DNA of 64,000 nt from CAVSNH01 sp963729275 (GTDB lineage: Bacteria > Actinomycetota > Acidimicrobiia > Acidimicrobiales > RAAP-2): assembly GCA_963729275.1 (NCBI GenBank), contig CAVSNH010000014.1, forward strand, positions 1-64,000, in the 5' to 3' direction. The notes beneath the pieces were generated by a model. The model had not been told where the DNA came from. It searched no databases and worked only from the letters and a program-made list of their open reading frames with translations. Within the stretch, counting starts at the first letter, position 1; every line of letters begins with the position of its first letter. Positions 1 to 7,515 of the stretch are shown piece by piece. A program made the translations under genes and the position numbers.

Positions 1-34
1 TGCAAGCGGTTCTGGAAAGAGTCGAGGAGGCGCC

Positions 35-268
35 ATGCCCGTCCAACGTGAGAACTTCAATCCGAGGCCATTGCTCAGCGTCGAAGAGACGGCGCTGCTC
101 TTGGGGGAGACTCGCTCGACGCTCTACCGAGCGGTCAAGGCCGGAACGCTCCCACTTCCGGTATTCCGAATCGGGTCCCGTATCCGGATTCCACGACTCG
201 CCGTCGAGAATCTGATCGCTGGCAAGGATCCGGGGCATGCGGCTCCGCCGACGCCGTTGCCGGGGTGA
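35..268 (+). CDS. Excisionase-like helix-turn-helix protein
   Basis: A 77-residue protein with a single helix-turn-helix of the MerR/excisionase (DNA_binding excise) type: LSVEETALLLG forms the first helix, TRSTLYRAVKAG the recognition helix, and FRIGSRIRIP the wing. Such proteins bind attachment sites and steer recombinase direction, or act as small element-borne regulators. The ATG follows a good GAGGAGG ribosome site. It lies tail-to-tail with the recombinase at 311-1528, unlike the more usual co-directional xis-int order, so it may instead regulate replication or transfer genes lying left of the window. The last ~12 residues are proline-rich and low in content. The family is clear; the excisionase role is inference. 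Confidence 0.8.
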   Translation: MPVQRENFNPRPLLSVEETALLLGETRSTLYRAVKAGTLPLPVFRIGSRIRIPRLAVENLIAGKDPGHAAPPTPLPG

Positions 269-310
269 TCTTGCAATCGAATCGGGGCTGAATTCGATAG
301 CTCGTGTCCA

Positions 311-1528
311 CTACGAGGCCTTGGGCTTCCTCCTCCGCTGTTGGCTATGGCTACTGCGGCTCCTTTTTGCCTCGATCAGCTCGCCCATGTGGTCGGCTGC
401 CCGCTGGTCCTCTTCGCTGACGCTGTCGGTGTAGTGCCGGGCCATCTGGACCGTCGACCAACCCAGCCGGGCCTGCTTCTGACGCTCCGAGATCACCGAA
501 TCGAGTTCGGTGGCCACGAAATGACGGAGGGAATGAAGGTGGATGTCGGATGCCACGCCGGCACTGTCCCGAAGGTGGGCAAACGAGCGACTGAGCGAGT
601 CGGGCCGGGGTGCCTCGAGGCCATCCGCCTCGAGCGAGAAGACGAAGCCTTCTGGTCCCAGGGTCACCCCGCATGCCCGTGCGATCTCGTCCTGGCGGTC
701 CCGAAGGGAGCTCAGTTCGTCGAGGGTGCCACGGTCGACGGCGATCGTCCGGATGCTCGCCCTCGTCTTCGGGGCTTTGACCTGGATCCCCGACCGACCT
801 ATCACGACGGACTTGTCGATACAGATCTGCTTGCGGTCGATGTCCACGTCGGACCAGCGGAGTGCGCATGCCTCTCCTCTGCGAAGACCTGTCGCTGTCA
901 CCAGTCGAACGAACGCGGCAATCCGGGGATCCCCCGTGCGAGCGAACCCCAGGATCGCTCTGACCTCATCGACCGTCGGCGCACGGACTTCATCGGTGCC
1001 CTCGGTGAGGCTCCACACCGGGAGTTCGGTGTCGGTAATCGGGTTGGGAAGAGTGTTGCCGCTCCACTTCCGGGCCAGCCGGCATGCACGATGGAGAATC
1101 GCCCGAATGCGGCGGACCCGCTCTTGGGAGAGTCCCGAGTCCTTCAGCTTCCGGAGGTACTGCTCCACGTCGAATGGCGTGAGCGATGCGATCCGACGGC
1201 GACCGATCGACTTCTGGATATGAAGTGTCCACACCGTCTCGTAATCGGAGGCGGTGTTGGGCGAGAGATCGGACCAGCCGTTCGCCTTCCACGCCGTGAT
1301 GGCGTCGTTGACCGTCGTTGTCGGTCCCCAATGGGGCGACGGGTCGGGGATCGCGGCCGGCTTCGTCTCCTGCTCCGTCGCCAGGCGGGCCAGCTCTCGC
1401 TCCGCCGCTCGGCGATTGCCCTCGAACCGACGGTGGAGATGCCGCACCCGACCTTCGCTGTCCCGGCCCAGGTACACCCGGAGCTCCCAGGTGTCGGGAT
1501 CACCGACCAGTCGCATGCTTCCTGCCAT
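311..1528 (-). CDS. Tyrosine recombinase / phage-type integrase
   Basis: A 405-residue site-specific recombinase. It has an N-terminal arm-binding part, a SAM-like core-binding domain at about residues 70-165, and a catalytic domain after 180. The catalytic set is visible: Arg in TGLRRGEACALRW (~216), Lys in KAPKTR (~254), H-x-L-R in HLHSLRH (~332-335), Trp in the usual second His/Trp position (RLGWS, ~357), and the Tyr nucleophile in ARHYTD (~366). The start at 1528 is preferred because GGGGGAG sits 4 bases before ATG; an in-frame GTG lies 15 bases upstream. The gene points away from tRNA-Glu, whose 3' end is about 100 bp from its start, which is the standard arrangement at the edge of a tRNA-integrated element. 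The rest of the element should lie left of position 1. Confidence 0.92.
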   Translation of the reverse strand: MAGSMRLVGDPDTWELRVYLGRDSEGRVRHLHRRFEGNRRAAERELARLATEQETKPAAIPDPSPHWGPTTTVNDAITAWKANGWSDLSPNTASDYETVWTLHIQKSIGRRRIASLTPFDVEQYLRKLKDSGLSQERVRRIRAILHRACRLARKWSGNTLPNPITDTELPVWSLTEGTDEVRAPTVDEVRAILGFARTGDPRIAAFVRLVTATGLRRGEACALRWSDVDIDRKQICIDKSVVIGRSGIQVKAPKTRASIRTIAVDRGTLDELSSLRDRQDEIARACGVTLGPEGFVFSLEADGLEAPRPDSLSRSFAHLRDSAGVASDIHLHSLRHFVATELDSVISERQKQARLGWSTVQMARHYTDSVSEEDQRAADHMGELIEAKRSRSSHSQQRRRKPKAS

Positions 1529-1544
1529 CGAACTCCCCCACACC

Positions 1545-1564
1545 TTGTTGGGTTTTTTGTTGGG
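1545..1564. repeat. Two direct copies of TTGTTGGG between integrase and tRNA-Glu
   Basis: TTGTTGGG occurs at 1545-1552 and again at 1557-1564, 12 bp apart, separated by TTTT. It lies between the integrase start and tRNA-Glu. Short phased repeats here are plausible arm-type binding sites for the recombinase. The repeat is seen directly; its role is inference. Confidence 0.5.
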
Positions 1565-1633
1565 TTCTTCTGGCTACGAGGGTAGCAATTACGACATCCA
1601 GACTAAATAGGCCATCTGTACTGGGAAAACGAC

Positions 1634-1709
1634 TGGCAGTCCCAACGGGGTTCGAACCCGTGTCTCCACCTTGAGAGGGTGGTGTCCTAGGCCACTAGAC
1701 GATGGGACC
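1634..1709 (-). tRNA. tRNA-Glu (anticodon CTC)
   Basis: A 76-nt cloverleaf with encoded CCA. The acceptor stem pairs GGTCCCA with TGGGACT, the anticodon stem CCACC/GGTGG encloses CTCTCAA (anticodon CTC), and the T-loop is TTCGAAC. Its 3' end faces the integrase gene and is the likely attachment site of the element at the left of the window. It is co-directional with tRNA-Gln just upstream and with gltX further right, a neighbourhood seen in many actinobacteria. Confidence 0.97.
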
Positions 1710-1789
1710 AGATGGCTACGCCACGAGAACATCCATCCCTTTGGGTTGAACGTCCACGGCACCGGGCTCGAACTTCGAACCGAGGAGCG

Positions 1790-1862
1790 CTCGGGGGGGA
1801 GGGCTCGAACCTCCAACCTCATGAACCAGAATCATGCGCGCTGCCAGTTGCGCCACCCCCGA
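1790..1862 (-). tRNA. tRNA-Gln (anticodon CTG)
   Basis: A 73-nt cloverleaf. The acceptor TCGGGGG pairs with CCCCCGA, the anticodon stem CATGA/TCATG encloses TTCTGGT (anticodon CTG), and the T-arm has GGTTCGAG. CCA is not encoded, unlike the adjacent tRNA-Glu. Probably co-transcribed with tRNA-Glu 80 bp downstream. Confidence 0.96.
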
Positions 1863-2024
1863 ATGGGTGAGGGGTCAATTTAGCCGACCACCCTCCACCG
1901 GGGTTCGGCTTGGCCACGTCTGACCTGCTCCACGTCAGTCGACCTGGCGGCGGCCACCACGTCAAAAGCCCATGCCCACCTGGGACGGCGGGCAGCGGCA
2001 ATCTCTCACTACGATCGCCGGCGC

Positions 2025-3170
2025 ATGGGCACCGAACGCGCCGTCGTGGTGGGGGGCGGCATCGTGGGCACCATGCACGCCCTCGAGGCGTGCCGCCGTG
2101 GCTGGGATGTCGTCCACCTCGAGGCGGATGCCGAACCCCGTCGGGCGTCGGTGCGCAACTTCGGCTTGGTCTGGGTGAGCGGCCGGGCCGCCGGCGAGGA
2201 GCTCGAGCTCGCTCTCCGGGCCCGCGAGCTGTGGGACCGGGCCGCCGCCGAGGCCCCGCGAATCGGCCTCCGGCCCGTCGGTTCGATCACGCTGGCTCGC
2301 GACCAGAGTGAGTGGGACCTCATGGCCGAGGCAGTCGCCGGGCCCGACGCCGACCGGCGGGGATTCCGGCTACTCGACCCTGCCGATGTCCGGCAGCTGA
2401 ACCCCGCCATCCGGGGCGACGTCCTAGGCGGCTTGCACTGCGCCAAGGATGCGGTCGTCGAGCCCGCCCGCGTGCTCCCGGCCTTGCGCGACGCGTTGGC
2501 CAGCACGGGTCGCTACCAGTGGTTGCCCGGCCACTACGCCGTCGATGTCATCCCCTGCCCCAACGCCAGATCCGGTCCCATCGCGGTCGACAGTTCCGGC
2601 CGGCACCATCAGGGATCGGCCGTCATCCTCTGCATCGGGGACCGGACGAACGGGATCGCCGGTCGGGTGGGCACATCCCTCGCTGCCGCCTCGCTCACCC
2701 GGTGCCGCCTTCACATGATGCAGACCGCTCCGTCCACTGAGCGGGTGACGACCGCCTTGGCCGACGGCAACTCGATGCGCTACTACCCGGCCTTCGATTT
2801 GGAGGCGCGATCGCGGCTGTCCGATCCCGACCCCGACACTGCCGCCTGGCGGATGCAGCTGCTCCTGGTGCAACGGGACAACGGCGCCCTGACCATCGGC
2901 GACACCCACACGTATGACGAGCCGTTCGACTTCGCCGTCGAGGAGAACGTCGTCCGCGAGCTCCGGCTGCGCGCCGAAGAGGTGCTGGGCTGGTCGATCC
3001 CGACGGTGGACCGCCGGTGGACCGGTGTCTACACCTTGACTCCGGGCGAGGAGGTGTGCCATCGCCAGCTGCTGGACACCGGTGTGTGGGTAGTGACCGG
3101 ATTGGCCGGACGCGGGATGACCCTGTCACCGGCCGTGGCCGAGACGACGTGGCAGGGGGTCGCCGCATGA
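2025..3170 (+). CDS. FAD-dependent oxidoreductase (DAO fold), phosphonate-associated type
   Basis: A 381-residue flavoenzyme of the D-amino-acid-oxidase fold. The N-terminal Rossmann motif is VVVGGGIVG (Gly10, Gly12, Gly15) with the ribose-binding acid in VVHLEAD (Glu33). The C-terminal FAD segment ends with GLAGRGMTLSP. It overlaps the following HAD hydrolase by 4 bases (ATGA), so the two are translationally coupled. That pairing is the hallmark of the TIGR03364 flavoenzyme / TIGR03351 phosphonatase-like pair, proposed to oxidatively deaminate an aminophosphonate related to 2-aminoethylphosphonate to the aldehyde cleaved by the partner. No phosphonate transporter or PhnW transaminase is nearby. 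The fold is certain, the substrate is inferred from neighbourhood, and a glycine- or sarcosine-type oxidase is the alternative. Confidence 0.85.
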   Translation: MGTERAVVVGGGIVGTMHALEACRRGWDVVHLEADAEPRRASVRNFGLVWVSGRAAGEELELALRARELWDRAAAEAPRIGLRPVGSITLARDQSEWDLMAEAVAGPDADRRGFRLLDPADVRQLNPAIRGDVLGGLHCAKDAVVEPARVLPALRDALASTGRYQWLPGHYAVDVIPCPNARSGPIAVDSSGRHHQGSAVILCIGDRTNGIAGRVGTSLAAASLTRCRLHMMQTAPSTERVTTALADGNSMRYYPAFDLEARSRLSDPDPDTAAWRMQLLLVQRDNGALTIGDTHTYDEPFDFAVEENVVRELRLRAEEVLGWSIPTVDRRWTGVYTLTPGEEVCHRQLLDTGVWVVTGLAGRGMTLSPAVAETTWQGVAA

Positions 3171-3841
3171 CGCCCATCCGGATGGTCGCCCTGGACATGG
3201 CCGGCACCACGGTGGACGACGCCGGCGCCGTCGAGGAAGCCTTCCAGGGGGCGCTCGACGCCATGGCGCTCACGGCCTCCGAACTGGCCGAGGACCCGGC
3301 CACCTACGTGCGGCGGACGATGGGCCAGTCGAAGATCGAGGTATTCACCGAGTTGCTCCATGGCGACCGTCACCGAGCCACTCAGGCCAACGAGGCCTTC
3401 GAACGGGTCTTCGCCGAAGCCGTGGGCCGCGGTGAGGTCTCGGCCATGCCGGGAGCCGAGGCCACTCTCGGTTATCTCCGCGAGCGCGGGATGCGGATCT
3501 GCCTGACCACTGGCTTCGCGCCTTCCACCCGCGACCTCGTCATCGAGACGCTGGGTTGGGAAGGGGCGGTCGATCTCGGCCTCTCACCGGCCGATGCCGG
3601 GCGCGGCCGCCCCTGGCCGGACATGATCCTGACCGCCGTGCTCCGGCTGCGGATCGACGACGTGGCCGAGGTCGCAGTGGTCGGGGATACCGCCAGCGAC
3701 CTGCAGGCCGGCGCCCGGGCCGGTGCCTCGATGGTCGTTGGGGTACTGAGCGGTGCTCACACAAAGGCGGAGCTCGGCGTCGCTCCCCACACCCACCTCA
3801 TCGACTCGGTCGCCGACCTGCCCTCGCTGCTCGGAGGCTGA
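3167..3841 (+). CDS. Phosphonatase-like HAD hydrolase (PhnX-like)
   Basis: A 224-residue HAD-superfamily hydrolase. The nucleophile motif is ALDMAGTTVDD (Asp10); D-x-A-G-T-T is the phosphonatase variant of motif I. The helical cap carries MGQSKIEVF, with Lys56 in the region where PhnX has its Schiff-base Lys. Motif II is LTTGF and motif IV VVGDTASDLQAG. The length is shorter than true PhnX (~265-270), which fits the PhnX-like subclass. It starts inside the stop of the flavoenzyme gene (ATGA). Expected role: C-P bond cleavage of a phosphonoacetaldehyde-like product supplied by the flavoenzyme, releasing phosphate. If Lys56 is not catalytic it could be a phosphoglycolate-type phosphatase. Confidence 0.82.
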   Translation: MTPIRMVALDMAGTTVDDAGAVEEAFQGALDAMALTASELAEDPATYVRRTMGQSKIEVFTELLHGDRHRATQANEAFERVFAEAVGRGEVSAMPGAEATLGYLRERGMRICLTTGFAPSTRDLVIETLGWEGAVDLGLSPADAGRGRPWPDMILTAVLRLRIDDVAEVAVVGDTASDLQAGARAGASMVVGVLSGAHTKAELGVAPHTHLIDSVADLPSLLGG

Positions 3842-3934
3842 ACGCGACCAACAAGCTGAGCGCGGCCAACGAACAGACAACGAACAGACAGCGTCGGCGC
3901 TTTCACCGCGCGACGGCTGGGAGAGCGGCACCCC

Positions 3935-4582
3935 TCAGATCGCCGCCTCGTGCAACCAGCTCAAATGGTCGTAGCCGATGATGCGCCCGAGGGCGACGCC
4001 GACCGTCTCCTTGGCGAAGTAGGGCACGGTCGACCAGCCGGAGATGGGCGATGTCCGGGTAGGCGTCGGATAGGCCACCAGGCCGACGTCGGTGGCGATG
4101 GCCAGGCTGCGGTCCTCGTGGAACGGGTCGGTGGCGATGAGCACGGTCGTGTCCCCCCGTTGGCGGAGTTGCGGAGCCGCCAACGACAGTTCCTCCCAGG
4201 TGTCGCGACCCGTGACTTCGAGGATGTCGTTGGCTGGCACGCCGTGGGCCTCGAGATAACGCGCCGAGGCCCCGGACTCGGTGTAACGATCACCGCTCTC
4301 CTTGCCCCCGGTAACCATGATCACCTTGGCGTCACCCGCTCGCCAGAGCGTCAGGGCATCTTGCAGGCGCGAAGCCAGGTCCGGCGAGGGAACCCCGTTG
4401 TATTGAGCCGCCCCCATGACGACGATGGCGTCCGCCGGACGAGCGTCGTTGTGCCGGCTCGTCAGCCACACCTGTACAAAGGTCACCACCAGGTAGACGA
4501 CCACAGCCAGAACCAGCCAGATGAGTACGCGCAGGATCCACCGGAGCACCCGCAGCCCGGCCAGCGCGCCGAGGACGATCAC
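3935..4582 (-). CDS. YdcF/SanA-like (DUF218) membrane-anchored protein
   Basis: A 215-residue protein. One N-terminal membrane helix (about residues 12-35) precedes a DUF218 domain: AIVVMGAAQYNGVPSP near the start of the domain, the IMVTGGK strand, GRDTWEEL in the middle, and ATDPFHEDRS in the position of the conserved substrate-binding motif. Family members are extracytoplasmic or membrane-facing proteins linked to envelope integrity and possibly lipid-carrier cycling; no firm reaction is known. It lies 3 bp downstream of gltX on the same strand and may be read through from it. Sequences around it are ordinary for the chromosome. Confidence 0.85.
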   Translation of the reverse strand: MIVLGALAGLRVLRWILRVLIWLVLAVVVYLVVTFVQVWLTSRHNDARPADAIVVMGAAQYNGVPSPDLASRLQDALTLWRAGDAKVIMVTGGKESGDRYTESGASARYLEAHGVPANDILEVTGRDTWEELSLAAPQLRQRGDTTVLIATDPFHEDRSLAIATDVGLVAYPTPTRTSPISGWSTVPYFAKETVGVALGRIIGYDHLSWLHEAAI

Positions 4583-4585
4583 CCG

Positions 4586-6106
4586 CTACGACGCTGGGTG
4601 ACCCGCACGGCCGAGTGCGGCCTCGATGCGGGCAAGAGTGGGCTCGCGCCCGAGCAGGGCGAGCGACTCGAAGAGTGGTGGTCCCACCCGCCGGCCGGTC
4701 ACTGCCACCCGGATGGGCGCCTGGGCTTTCCCCAGTTTGCGCCCCACCGAGTCTCCGACGGCCGCCGTCGCCTGGTACAGCGCGTCGCGCTCCCAGGTGT
4801 CGAGGGCCCGATAGGAGGCAGCGGCTCTGGCCAGGATGACCGGCCCCGACTCGTCCTCGACCACTGCCTTTTCGAACGACGGCTCATCGACGGCCGGCGC
4901 CTCGAGGAAGAGGAAGTCGACCATGGCCGGCACCTCGCCGAGTGTGGCCACCCGTTCTTGGACGAGGGGGGCGATGGCCCGGAAGGTCGCCTCGTCGAAG
5001 CGGTCGTCCGGCCACGGAGCCGCACCGCCGGTCAGCCACGGGCGAGCAGCCTCGATGAAATCGTCGACCGGCATGGCCCGTATGTACTCCCCGTTCATGT
5101 GGGTGAGCTTGACCACGTCGAAGAATGCCGGGGCGTGGTTCACATCCTCGAGCGTGAACCAGTGCAGCATCTGGTCGCGGTCGAAGACCTCCTCGCCGTC
5201 GGGCGGTCCCCAGCCGAGCAGTCCCAGGTAATTGACGAAGGCGTCGGCCAGGTAGCCCTGGTCGCGGTAGTCCTCGACAGCCACCGGGTCTCGCCGCTTT
5301 GACAGCTTCTTGCGCTGTTCGTTGACGAGCATGGGCAGATGGGCAAAGACCGGCAACGGAGGGACCGGTCGAACCGCACCCTGGCCGGAGCCACCGTCAC
5401 CCGCCGCATCGCCCGCCATCGCACCGTCTGTCCGCCGGGCCTCCCAGCCGACAGCGGCGAGGGCCTGCCAGAGCAGGATGCCCTTCGGCGTTGTGGGCAG
5501 CAGGTCCTCGCCCCGGATCACGTGGCTGATGGCCATGTCGATGTCGTCGACCACGTTGGCCAGCACGAAGAGGGGGGCTCCATTGCCCTTGACCACCACG
5601 AAGTCGTCGATGGCATCGTTGGGGAACACGACGTCGCCTCGGACAACGTCGGCCACGGTGGTGACCCCCTCGTCCGGCGACCGGAACCGCAGTGCCCGGC
5701 CCTCCCCCCGCGGCAGCTTGCGCTCTCGGCAGAAGCCGTCGTAGCCCGGGGTCAGCCGCCCAGCGGCCTTGTTGCGGGCCTCGATCTCCTCGTGGGTGCA
5801 GTCGCAGGCGTAGAGATAGCCGCCCTCCCAGAGTGCGTCCTCGGCCTGGCGATAGCGCTCGGCCAGGCTGGACTGGCGGATCGGGCCCTCGTCGGCGTCC
5901 ATGCCCAACCAGTGGAGCGCCGAGAGGATGCCGTCGACCCACTCCTCACGGCTGCGGTCTGCGTCGGTGTCCTCGATGCGCAGGATGAAAGTGCCGCCCG
6001 TCTGGCGGGCCACCACCCAATTGAACAGTGCGGTGCGGGCGCTGCCGACGTGGAAGTAGCCGGTGGGTGAGGGGGCGAACCGGACCCGGGCCGGGCTGCC
6101 CGGCAC
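4586..6106 (-). CDS. gltX: Glutamyl-tRNA synthetase
   Basis: A 506-residue class I aminoacyl-tRNA synthetase that charges tRNA-Glu (and, in bacteria lacking GlnRS, mischarges tRNA-Gln for amidation). The HIGH-type motif is in SPTGYFHVGSAR (His19), and the KMSKS equivalent is KKLSKRRDP. A Cys cluster around YACDCTHEE and GFCRE resembles the zinc site of bacterial GluRS. An unusual Gly/Ala/Asp-rich stretch (MAGDAAGDGGSGQG) sits just before VFAHLPMLVNEQ; it is in frame and looks like a flexible insertion. Both cognate tRNA genes for Glu and Gln lie 3 kb downstream on the same strand. The ferredoxin gene is 7 bp upstream, suggesting one transcript. Confidence 0.96.
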   Translation of the reverse strand: MPGSPARVRFAPSPTGYFHVGSARTALFNWVVARQTGGTFILRIEDTDADRSREEWVDGILSALHWLGMDADEGPIRQSSLAERYRQAEDALWEGGYLYACDCTHEEIEARNKAAGRLTPGYDGFCRERKLPRGEGRALRFRSPDEGVTTVADVVRGDVVFPNDAIDDFVVVKGNGAPLFVLANVVDDIDMAISHVIRGEDLLPTTPKGILLWQALAAVGWEARRTDGAMAGDAAGDGGSGQGAVRPVPPLPVFAHLPMLVNEQRKKLSKRRDPVAVEDYRDQGYLADAFVNYLGLLGWGPPDGEEVFDRDQMLHWFTLEDVNHAPAFFDVVKLTHMNGEYIRAMPVDDFIEAARPWLTGGAAPWPDDRFDEATFRAIAPLVQERVATLGEVPAMVDFLFLEAPAVDEPSFEKAVVEDESGPVILARAAASYRALDTWERDALYQATAAVGDSVGRKLGKAQAPIRVAVTGRRVGPPLFESLALLGREPTLARIEAALGRAGHPAS

Positions 6107-6113
6107 CAGGTCC

Positions 6114-6311
6114 TTACTCGTCCTCGATGATGGAGATGGCGCCCGTCGGGCAGCCGTTGGCTGCCTGACGCACCTTTTCGGCCAGCTCCGGACCGGGATG
6201 CTCGTTGAGCACGTAGAGGAACCCGTCGTCTCGCACCTCGAAGACCTCAGGGCAGATGCTCATGCAGACAGCATTGCTGGCGCACTCGTCGTAATCGACC
6301 ACGACCTTCAT
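6114..6311 (-). CDS. Small [3Fe-4S]-type ferredoxin
   Basis: A 65-residue acidic ferredoxin of the P450-redox-partner type. Cluster ligands are Cys10, Cys16 and Cys54 in the C-x2-N-x2-C ... CP pattern; Asn13 occupies the position that would be a fourth Cys, so a [3Fe-4S] cluster is expected. An extra Cys20 sits before Pro21. Such ferredoxins deliver electrons to cytochromes P450 or other oxygenases in actinobacteria; none is in this window. It sits between the thiolase operon (49 bp upstream) and gltX (7 bp downstream), all on one strand, so it may be expressed with the lipid-catabolic genes. Confidence 0.88.
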   Translation of the reverse strand: MKVVVDYDECASNAVCMSICPEVFEVRDDGFLYVLNEHPGPELAEKVRQAANGCPTGAISIIEDE

Positions 6312-6360
6312 GCCGTCCCTCCCGGGCTCGCCGAACCGGGCGCCATCCTACTGGCGTGGC

Positions 6361-7515
6361 TCAGGGCTTCTCGCTCCCCACAACCCACATGGCAAAGAAT
6401 TGTGACCCGCCCCCGTAGGCCTGGCCCAGGGCGAGGCGGGCCCCGTCCACTTGGTGCTCGCCGGCCTGCCCCCGCACCTGCATGGCCACCTCGAGGAAGC
6501 GCAGCATGCCCGACGCGCCGATCGGGTTGGACGAGAGCACCCCACCCGATGGGTTCCAGGGGATGTCGCCGTCGAATGCGGTCGCTCCCGCCTCGGTGAG
6601 CTTCCATCCGTCGCCCAGGTCGCAGAACCCGAGGTTCTCGAGCCACATGGGCTCGTACCAGCTGAAGGGCACGTAGACCTCGGCCACGTCGAACTGCCGG
6701 CGCGGCTCGGTGATCCCGGCCTGGGCGTAGACATCGGCGGCGCAGTCACGGCCGGCCTGCGGGTTGACCTGGTCCCGACCGGCGAACATGGTCGGCTCCG
6801 AGCGCATGGCCGACCCGTGGATCCAAGCCGGCGGGTACTGCCCGGAGATGGCGCGCTCGGAAGCGAGGACCATGGCCGCGGCGCCGTCCGAGGAGGGACA
6901 GGACTCGAGGTAGCGCAGCGGATCCCAGAGCATGATCGATTCCTCGACCATCTTCATGTCGATATCGGGGAGGTGCAGGTGGGCGTAAGGGTTGCGGAGG
7001 GCGTTGCGCCGGTCCTTCACTGCCACCATCCGGCCGATGTGCTCGGGAGCGCCCGACCGGCGCATATAGGAGCGGATGTGCGGCGCGAAATAGCCGCCGG
7101 CTCCGGCCAGCAGCGGCGCGGCGAAGGGCTGTGGGACGGACAGGGCCCACATGGCGTCGGAGTCCGATTGCTTCTCGTAGGCAACGGTGAGCACGCGTTC
7201 ATGGGTGCCCGAGGCGACCAGATGGGAGGCAACGAGGGAGGTCGACCCGCCGACCGATCCGGCCGTGTGCACCCGGAACATGGGCTTGCCCACGGCGCCC
7301 AGCGCTGGGGCCAGGTAGATCTCCGGCATCATGTTGCCCTCGAACATGTCCGGCGCCTTGCCGATGACCACGGCGTCGATATCGGACCAATCGAGATCGG
7401 CGTCGGCCAGCGCCATCTTGGCCGCCTCACGCACCAGACCGGCGATGGAGACGTCTTCGCGCTTGGCCTTGTGGTGGGTCTGGCCCACACCAATGACTGC
7501 GCACCGCTCGGCCAT
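6361..7515 (-). CDS. SCP2-type thiolase-like protein, probable retro-aldolase subunit
   Basis: A 384-residue member of the SCP-x/lipid-transfer thiolase fold. The nucleophile-Cys region reads VHTAGSVGGSTS, without Cys, and the C-terminal GHP motif is replaced by LSSNPIGASG, followed by AYGGGSQF. Loss of the Cys and the GHP His is known from Ltp2-type proteins, which cleave acyl-CoA side chains by retro-aldol chemistry with a DUF35 partner rather than by thiolysis. The preferred ATG (7515) overlaps the stop of the upstream thiolase (ATGA); a longer in-frame start 42 bp upstream would add only linker. Last gene of a coupled thiolase/DUF35 quartet. Family assignment is strong; the aldolase role is inference. 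Confidence 0.87.
   Translation of the reverse strand: MAERCAVIGVGQTHHKAKREDVSIAGLVREAAKMALADADLDWSDIDAVVIGKAPDMFEGNMMPEIYLAPALGAVGKPMFRVHTAGSVGGSTSLVASHLVASGTHERVLTVAYEKQSDSDAMWALSVPQPFAAPLLAGAGGYFAPHIRSYMRRSGAPEHIGRMVAVKDRRNALRNPYAHLHLPDIDMKMVEESIMLWDPLRYLESCPSSDGAAAMVLASERAISGQYPPAWIHGSAMRSEPTMFAGRDQVNPQAGRDCAADVYAQAGITEPRRQFDVAEVYVPFSWYEPMWLENLGFCDLGDGWKLTEAGATAFDGDIPWNPSGGVLSSNPIGASGMLRFLEVAMQVRGQAGEHQVDGARLALGQAYGGGSQFFAMWVVGSEKP

Noticed and set aside
341..1585. 414-residue plus-strand open frame opposite the integrase
   Set aside because: Mirror frame of a GC-rich gene; composition is noise and the minus-strand product has all recombinase motifs.
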